From the NCBI RefSeq assembly GCF_021018805.1, contig NW_026960607.1, positions 2,854,501 through 2,918,500 of the forward strand: a stretch of 64,000 nt of DNA, read 5' to 3'. Below, one piece after another: positions 57,302 to 64,000 of the stretch. The stretch is from Prinia subflava (taxonomy: Eukaryota > Chordata > Aves > Passeriformes > Cisticolidae). How positions within the stretch are numbered: position 1 is the first letter of the stretch; every line of letters starts with the position of its first letter. The translations under genes were made by a program, and so were the position numbers. The notes under the pieces were generated by a model. It saw nothing but the letters and a program-made list of their open reading frames with translations. It was not told where the DNA came from and did no database searches.

Positions 57302-57840
57302 TGTTTGTTGGATTTCTTCTGCTTCTGGGTCTGAGGACAGGTTCTGGCAAAGTGTCCTGGTTTCTTGCAGTGGAGGCAGATGATGCGCTGCAGCTGGTCT
57401 GGTGGCATTGGTTGCCTGCTTGGGTTTGGTACCGCAGGTGCTGTAGGCTGTGGGTGGGCAGGTCCTGAATTTCTTTCAGATGTGCAGAACATTTCTGCCC
57501 TCCTTGAACAAGCTTCTATCATCTGGGACACAGTAGGCAGAGGTTCTAGGGGAAGGCTAAGAATAATTCTACAACAGGTCTCGTTAGCATTCCTTTGCGC
57601 CATCTCCTTAATCAGTTCTGCCTGCACCACGGGGTCTTGTACTTGTTGTTCCACCTGTGTCCTCAGACGATCAACAAACTGCAAGAAATTCTCTGTAGCA
57701 AATTGTTTAATATTGACATAACTTCCTTTCGCTTCCGTTGTTGGGAGCTGATAAAACATTTTCTCTGCTACAGCACTAATCCTAAGTAAAATTGGCCTGG
57801 ATAACACATGAGTTTTATTCAACAATGTCTACAGAAACTG
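57292..57840 (-). pseudogene. gag: ERV2 gag, C-terminal remnant
   Basis: About 177 codons: the end of capsid with a major homology region (IKQFATENFLQFVDRL) and a nucleocapsid with one zinc knuckle, CLHCKKPGHFARTC. The frame ends at TGA right after A AAA AAC. Matrix and the rest of capsid are missing, and the sequence past 57840 is no longer retroviral. Confidence 0.88.
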
Positions 57841-59187
57841 AGCAAGAATCACTTCCTAAACACTGAAAAAAAAATAAAGGTAAAAAAAAAGGAAGGTAGT
57901 CTTGGTTCATTTCAAATAGCTTTTTTAGTTCTCAAATGTAATTTTTTTTCCTAGCCTCCAAGCCCATTCAGTGAGCAATAGTAGTGTAGGAATACTCTCT
58001 GAATTTTTATCTCAAGGCTTAATACTATTTTCCCTTTCTTCCCATAATGCTTAATATATCTCACAGTCATTTAATCCAGTTGAGAACAATGATCACCCAC
58101 TTTGTCCTGAGAGTTACTCTTAGAAGTGTCTCTATCCACTTTCCCTACCACTTCACTGGCATGAGTGCTCTTATGCAGTGAGTGAAGAAAAAAAATCCTT
58201 TACTTGAACTTGCTTTCTTTTATCTTGGACCATTTTCCTCTATCATCATTGTAAATTGGCATGATAGATTGCAACTTCTTTATCTTTTATGTAGCACAAG
58301 GCTAAGTTTTGAAGTTTGAAACCTGAATAACTGAGAACAAAAATAGTTACACTTACAGCAGTCCCAGTATTTGTAGTAGCAAAACAAACACCTGTGTGAG
58401 CTGGAGGGCCCCAGCTCACTGACTTCAGTGAGATAGTGGTGATTGTGATGCTCTCTCCTTCTGTCTTCCCAGGATTTTTACCTAGATTTTGGGATAAAAA
58501 TGGCTGTCTGGAGAAACAGAGATGGCAGCTATGAGATATTTCTACTCTTTTTTTTTTCCTTTCAGTCTTACATCTCCTCTCTGATGCGGTGCCAGCTTTG
58601 GTTAGAGATTTTCTAAAGGAGAATTTCTAGAGATGACAAGCCTAGTTACCCGACTTCCTGAGCACATCGATGATCACAGGATTTAATTCAGTCTATACTT
58701 CAGCCTGTGTCATAATCACTTTATGGTAATTAACCAGCTTTCCCTAATGATCAAGTATAGCAACTCAGAATATGTTTTTCATATTAATCTAAACTTTCTG
58801 CCAAGGAATCTTGAATCGTATCCTGCTGAGGATTTCAATTAGACAGTTTTGTCACAGTGATTACTTAAAATTAAGAAAAGTAAGTGAAAAATTTATTATG
58901 AATTATTTATAAATTACTAATCATGATTACATCACAGGAAAGCTGTGTCAGTTGTCAGAGTAGAATGAAATGGGACAGAATTGATCCAACACATGCTCAT
59001 GGTTATTTGTCATTGAAAGAGCCACAGTTTTACTTCAGCAGACACTTAGATGTGGGGAAACATTCCTTTAATGTGAAAATCAGAGGATGAGATGCTGCCA
59101 CTATCAGAGGATGAGTGCTGCCCTTCATACTGCAATGTCCATACCTCACTCACATTTAATTAAGTCCTGCATTGGCAACATCATTTA
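57841..59187. other. Unique noncoding DNA
   Basis: No gene recognised. A short direct repeat, ATCAGAGGATGAG, occurs at about 59080 and 59103. T runs precede the ERV2 break. Confidence 0.5.
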
Positions 59188-60198
59188 TGTTATGAACAAA
59201 TTTCCCGGTCGGGAGGGGCTGGGCTATCCCTGTCCTAGCCCCATAGCAAGACAGTCCAGAGGAAAACAGAGAGCACCCATTAGCATATTAAAAGAGCTCT
59301 GAGCTCTCAGAATGCAACCCCACCCTCCTCCCAATTTGTGCCGTCTCCCTGCCTTTTAGAAAAATGGGGTTTTTTCCTTTTTGCAGAGAACCCCATAGCT
59401 GGGGTGAGGCTGCTGTCCCTCGAAAGCGGCTGACCCCCTCCCGGCTAGAGGTAACCCCCACACCCCAGAAAGTTTGAGGACGGAGGAGGGAAGCTGCCCC
59501 AAAGGAAAGCCGCCAGGGCGGCATTCTCCTACCTCATTAAAATGTGAAAAGAAGCAGCTCCTGTCTTGATTGCCCGGTCATTGTTCGCTGTAACTACCTT
59601 TTTTCAGCAGGGATACCCTCTGCTGTGACCAGGACAAATGCATATGCATTTGTATATGCAAATAAAACCGCCCCTGTGAATCCTGGGAGGGTTTTTTGGA
59701 GAAACTGCACCCCAAGACAAGAAGCTAGATGCGTCAGAGGAGAATTAGAGGGTGCCCTGGCCAAGGAAGGAGTGGACGCACCCCCTGGCCTGGTTTGAAG
59801 ATTCACCATGACCTCTGAGGAGTTTGGATGGAATGGAAACCAGCTAGCTGAAGTGACTGAGACAGACAAGGGGAAACTCTCAAGGTTTTTCCCTGAGGGT
59901 AAAGAGCTGACTGCACACTGGTGACAGACTCCCACCGCTCTGCCTTCTGATGGTTGACTAGAGAGAACTCCTAGCTGTTCCTATGGGAACAAGGACTTGG
60001 CATCTACTGTTTGCAGTGGAATGATGAACTGGGACAGCACCTGCTCCTTTGGATGGCTGCAGCAGCGTGGAAAACTCTGATTGGACTATGCAATCCTGCT
60101 GATGACTTTAATAAATAGCTGATCACTTTAATAAAGAGCTGAATATTAATAAAGGCGTATGCCCTGTTCTTTTCAATTAATATCCGTGTTAACACAGT
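59188..60198 (+). mobile_element. Probable solo LTR (boundaries uncertain)
   Basis: The sequence shifts from AT-rich host DNA to a GC-richer block starting TGTTATGAACAAATTTCCCG and ending GTTAACACA. Inside are an octamer-like ATGCAAATAAAA near 59655-59666 and three AATAAA signals clustered at about 60110-60155. This composition and order are typical of an LTR in plus orientation. I could not find a convincing target duplication, so the edges and the call are tentative. Confidence 0.45.
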
Positions 60199-60812
60199 TG
60201 TACTAGCATTTCTTTTCTTTAAAGACTCAGAGTCAAAACAGCTTCTATAATTTTCCACTAACAAATGGGAAACCCATGAACAGTCAAGGTGATGTAGCAG
60301 CTGGGCTCTGCTGGCACACAGCTGTGTGGGGCGCTTTGGGAACCCCTCCCTGCTGCCTTGCTAGAAGGCTTTTCCCAACCCACACAGACTCGTCTGTAGG
60401 GCCTCCAAGTTTACTTTATATCATAGCAATAGCCCATATTCTTTTTGGCTTCTTTGATTTAAGCTGTAATTAGTATAAGAGAAGCATTGCATCATCCGGC
60501 TTAAGTCTAGGTTTTTAAATAAAAAACTAGGTCTTGCCTTCTTTTCTTCCTTCCTCTTGAACATGCTCCACATGAGCAGGGGGTGTTAGCCTCTCTCCCT
60601 CACCCTGACATGCTGGGAGCACAGGCAGCAGCTCAGGATAGTGCAACTCTCAGTCATGAGCCTGCTCCGCCTCCCTCTGCCACTATCGCGGCTGGTGCTT
60701 CCCGCTCGGTCCCGCTTCCCTGCGCTTTCACCCCTTGGGCTGGGCTGCAGGTCCTGTGCTGTCCTTACCTCTCTTTTGCTACCCTCGGGCTGGGTCAGCT
60801 AGAGACTCAGTG
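60199..60812. other. Noncoding DNA, right part GC-rich
   Basis: 60580-60812 is GC-richer with pyrimidine tracts. No gene or repeat family recognised. Confidence 0.4.
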
Positions 60813-60818
60813 CCACAT

Positions 60819-61258
60819 TGTTGCAGTGCAGATTTGGGGGGGGTCCCCGGGGGGCCCCTCAGGCCCTATGTTCGTTGGTATTTGCACACAGATAGGCAAG
60901 GAGACTTCAGACAGCCGGGGAGGTGATGATTAGATGAGGATTTATTTGGAGTCCGACCCCGGGAAGGCAGCATGGTTACTGAGGGAGACGGGGGAAGGAG
61001 GGGGAGAGAGGGAAGGGGAGAGGGAAGGGGAGAGGGAAGGGGAGAGGAGCAGAGCCTCCAGAGGCCTCCAGGGCAAAGAGAGAGAGCCCTCTCCGTATGC
61101 ACCTTTAACAGGGAGATTCGAAAAGGGCGCGGATAGATTCTCAGGCCAATGGGGTTACAGACACACGATACTGCAGGAGAGGTTACAGACTTGGGATAAA
61201 CCATACACTTTCCAGGGGTGAGCCAGAGCATACCATTTCAATAAAATGCAATTCCATA
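60819..61258 (-). repeat. 3' LTR of copy C
   Basis: On the minus strand it starts TATGGAATTGC (the family start with G to A at base 2), preceded by the purine tract AAAAAAGGGTGAACT (61273-61259). It includes a purine minisatellite of AGAGGGAAGGGG units at about 61000-61045 on the plus strand. Confidence 0.88.
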
Positions 61259-62971
61259 AGTTCACCCTTTTTTCGTTATAATGTGAGAAGAGAAATATGA
61301 CATGTGGCAATTAACAATTTAAAAATGAAACAGTAATTACACAGTTTTGCAGCATAAGAACAAATACAGTTGCAGTAAGGATTATGTTATACTGTGAACA
61401 GTCTATTTGACTTGATGTAATTGCAATAAACGGGTTATGTGGGTTCATATTGCAAGATTTAAACAAATTTGTTAGCCTTTTCAGCGTGACTGGCCTAATT
61501 GTGTCTAGCCTTTTCCAACTGGCTTTTCAGACCACCACAGCCCCCAGTTCTAGGCTATGGCGCTGACTTCTGCTCCCATTCCAGGCACAGAAAAACACTT
61601 GGAGTTCCCTGGGCTCCACACAAGGCCTCAGATTCTTACCTATGGATCTGAGCCAAACTAATCCTTTCACTTTCCAACTGGTTCAACCAAAGGAGCGACA
61701 CTGAATGCAATTGTTTATATAGGTCCATAAGTACCCACTGGGGATTTTTTCATCCATATCTGAACCAGAAGTGTCGAGAGACCTAACAGAAGACCCCCAG
61801 TTTTAGGTCACCAAAAGAAAAACAAAATAACAAAATTTATTTATTTATTTATTTATTTTTACCCTCTTTTTTTTTTTTTTTTTTTTTTTAATACTTTCTC
61901 AGACACCATTTTAGGTTATCAGTCACCCTCAGAACCTACTGAGGACAGCATAAACCCAAAAGCGTTTCTGACTCAGCAGTCTATTATTACTGAATTGCGC
62001 TATTCAAGAAAAGAATTCAAAAACTGCTTCCCATGGATTTACCCTTGTGACCTGAATAGGCCTCTGCTTTCTAAAACTGAAAGCAGGACAATCTGCAATA
62101 TGAACACACACAAAAACTAGAAAGGCATAATTGTAAAACTACTTCATGGGGATGGAAAGGAAATGGAGAAACAGCAGGTTCTGAGTTTTAGGGTTGGAGA
62201 AGTAGAGGGTTTGGATCGCCTTGCTGTTTGGCCAGAACAGCAAGGGGGGGTCTAAGGCATTTTGGAGTGAGAAGAGACAGGAGGGACAGGGGCAGAATAA
62301 CAGGGAAAGGAGATCATAAAGTAGAATTAACAATTATACAAGGCTGTAAAACTGGTATTACAAATTTACCTTAGCTTTGGGTTTTGGTTTCTTAGCTTAC
62401 CCTGTGGGACTTGGGAAGCAGAAGGTGGGAACTAGGAGCTGGAGGGGAGGCACGTGGCCATGTCGGCCACAGAGCACATGGCGGCAGCCATGCTGTGCCT
62501 GGCTTAGCAGGAAGGGGTTAACTCTTGGGGGGGTTTTTAGGGGAAAGGGGGTTAGGGAAAAGGAGCAGCAAGGGGAGGAGGGAGTAAGAGTGAGGAAGGA
62601 GGTCACACAATTTACAAAACTAAGTTTTGGGAGGTGCGGGGCTTGGACAAAGTTGAAGACTGCTTTTTCTTTCTCTGATGGCTCTCTCACTGAAACAGGC
62701 GGGCTTGCGTTCTTTTTGCTGCTGTCCAGGGAGTTGGCTGCTCGGGCTCGACGGTCTGTACAGTGTGCCTGTTCTGCGGGGCCCTTCTTGCCGCTGCCGG
62801 TGGGCGGGGGGAGGGCTGTTTCGGCCCCGTCGCCGCTGCAACGGCGCCGCGGGCAGCGGGCCGGGTGTGCTCCACATGGCCCGCGTGCGCACAGCGGTGA
62901 GACTGGGACCGGGCTGCACCAGCCTTCGTCTTAGGGTCATTGGTGCTCTTGCCCCATGTTGGTGCATCAAT
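61259..62971 (-). other. Copy C internal region
   Basis: Noncoding interior: purine tract, sequence shared with copies A and B, a long T run (61868-61889) next to TTTA repeats, a purine-rich stretch, then the GC-rich leader (about 62740-62900). The decayed primer site is at about 62969-62951, where the minus strand reads TGATGCACCAACATGGGGC, close to the Lys1,2 site of copy B with substitutions and one extra base. Confidence 0.75.
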
Positions 62972-63388
62972 TGTTGCGGTTTAGATTTGGGGGGGTCCCC
63001 GGGGAAGGTTCCCCGGGAGTCCCCCGGGCCCTAGGTTTGTTGGTATTGCATGCAAGCAGGCAAGGAGACTCCAGAAGGCTGGTGAGGTGCTGATGAGATG
63101 AGGATTTATTTGGAGTCTGACCCCGGGAAGGCAGCATGGTTACTGAGGGAGACGAGGGAAGGAGGGGGAGAGAGGGAAGGGGAGAGGGAAGGGGAGAGCG
63201 GCAGAGCCTCCAGAGGCCTCCGGAGCAAGAGAGAGAGCCCCCTCCCTCTGCACCCTTAACAGGGAGATTTGAAGTGGGCACGGATTGATTCTTGGGCCAA
63301 TGAGATTACAGATACATGACACTGCAGGGAGGTTACACTTTCGAGGGGTGAGACAGAGCATACCATTTAAATAAAATGCAATTCTACG
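62972..63388 (-). repeat. 5' LTR of copy C
   Basis: On the minus strand it starts CGTAGAATTGC (family start TGTGGAATTGC with two transitions) and ends AAACCGCAACA. A purine-rich minisatellite sits mid-LTR. AATAAA reads on the minus strand near 63106. Confidence 0.85.
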
Positions 63389-63394
63389 CCACAT

Positions 63395-64000
63395 AGCAGG
63401 GAGGATGCCTGAACCACACTGCTTGAAGCTGACATGCAAGGCTGCACCTCTCAGTATTGCCTTTAAAGTCTCTTCAGGAAGGATAATAATGAAAATACCT
63501 ATTAAAGTATATATTAATGAAAGAAATAATTGTAGCTCATGCTCTTCTTTATTCCATCAAGACTCAGTGTCTTGGTATCTGGGCAACTCTATGCATAATA
63601 TGTGTAGTAAAATTAGCAATATAACTTACTCAAAATTCAAGTCACTTTCCAATAATTTTTTTAAGTCCCTCCCTGCATGACTTCTGCTGTGCTAATTATG
63701 CTCCCCTGTAGGATCAATGCTTTACTCATTTAAATATATTGTAACAATATTGTCATCAATTATCTTTACTGCTTCAAAAGGCAAATTGCTTTATGCCAAC
63801 AATTACAAAAAAAATTGCATTGTTTTTCCTTTATGTAAATTATTGGGCATTAGCATTTACCTTTACAAGCAAGCATTTGATACAGGACAAGTAGCTGTAT
63901 TACATAACAGGGTAGAAAGCAAAAAAAATAATCATATCTCTCTCTCGAGAGAAAATTATAGTAGTCTCTGTGATAAACAGGTAATTCTTAGAAATCAGCT
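63395..64000. other. Unique AT-rich noncoding DNA
   Basis: No gene or repeat recognised up to the window end. Confidence 0.5.

Larger units (their letters stand above)
50761..57840 (-). mobile_element. ERV2: 5'-truncated, broken provirus related to ERV1
   Basis: From right to left: partial gag, pro, pol, env, purine tract and one LTR, all on the minus strand and homologous to ERV1. The 5' LTR, leader, matrix and most of capsid are missing beyond about 57840. Pol and env hold premature stops, env has a small frameshift, and solo LTRs of two other families are inserted in pro (56596-57004) and integrase (53181-53925). It keeps the same two-frameshift design as ERV1 but has a much shorter, unrelated-looking LTR. 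It is clearly older than ERV1. Confidence 0.93.
60813..63394 (-). mobile_element. Non-autonomous LTR element copy C, older
   Basis: Perfect CCACAT duplications at 60813-60818 and 63389-63394 bound a 2570-bp element. The 5' LTR is 62972-63388 and the 3' LTR 60819-61258, clearly diverged from each other. The interior matches copy B in its 3' half (GACCTAAAACTGGGGGTCTT block, AACCAGTTGGAAAG, AATCCTTACTGCAA) and in the middle, but its GC-rich leader is only about half as long. The primer site is degenerate, and both LTR starts have lost TG. No retroviral protein frame exists. Confidence 0.9.

Noticed and set aside
1..64000. CRISPR arrays, bacterial operons or prophage-type modules
   Set aside because: No spaced short repeats or prokaryotic gene organisation. 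All repeats are eukaryotic retroelement structures.

Overview
The window looks like noncoding, repeat-rich DNA from a bird, most likely a passerine. The evidence is CR1 LINE fragments, a tRNA-Ile-headed SINE with a CR1-type tail (the TguSINE1 arrangement known from songbirds), an avian-type ERVL LTR, and AT-rich unique sequence with no convincing host exon on either strand. About 45% of the window is LTR-retroelement sequence, which is very high for a songbird autosome and more like a W chromosome or another retroelement-rich gene-poor region (inference).

Layout. 1-9066: unique AT-rich DNA with a 135-bp-armed inverted repeat (2541-3209) and two CR1 fragments. 9067-13150: a 4.07-kb LTR element (+) with TGAAGA target duplications, one gag/protease-like reading frame and a long T-rich block, but no pol or env. 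16588-17985: a 1.39-kb solo LTR with an internal minisatellite. 21185-30504: an old 3' fragment and LTR of a non-autonomous family (copy A), split by a young 8.7-kb provirus (ERV1, minus strand). 32964-35666: a 2.69-kb member of the same non-autonomous family (copy B) whose two LTRs read as identical. 40200-40322: the SINE. 42810-43864: an ERVL-type LTR. 44240-44690: CR1. 50761-57840: a second, older, broken provirus (ERV2, minus strand) related to ERV1, carrying two solo LTRs inserted in it. 59188-60198: a probable LTR. 60813-63394: an older copy (C, minus strand) of the non-autonomous family.

ERV1 is the only complete set of genes. Its gag, pro and pol lie in three successive -1 frames, as in betaretroviruses, with a dUTPase-like region ahead of the protease and a Lys-type primer binding site. 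Its env has a transmembrane subunit of the alpharetrovirus type: internal fusion region between two cysteines, then CX6CC. All frames are open and the 557-bp LTRs differ at two positions. ERV2 has the same plan but lacks its 5' end and carries stops, frameshifts and insertions. The small A/B/C elements keep LTRs, a primer binding site (perfect Lys1,2 match in B) and a polypurine tract but encode no retroviral enzymes, so they must have been copied by proteins supplied in trans. ERV1-like betaretroviral machinery is a plausible but unproven source.
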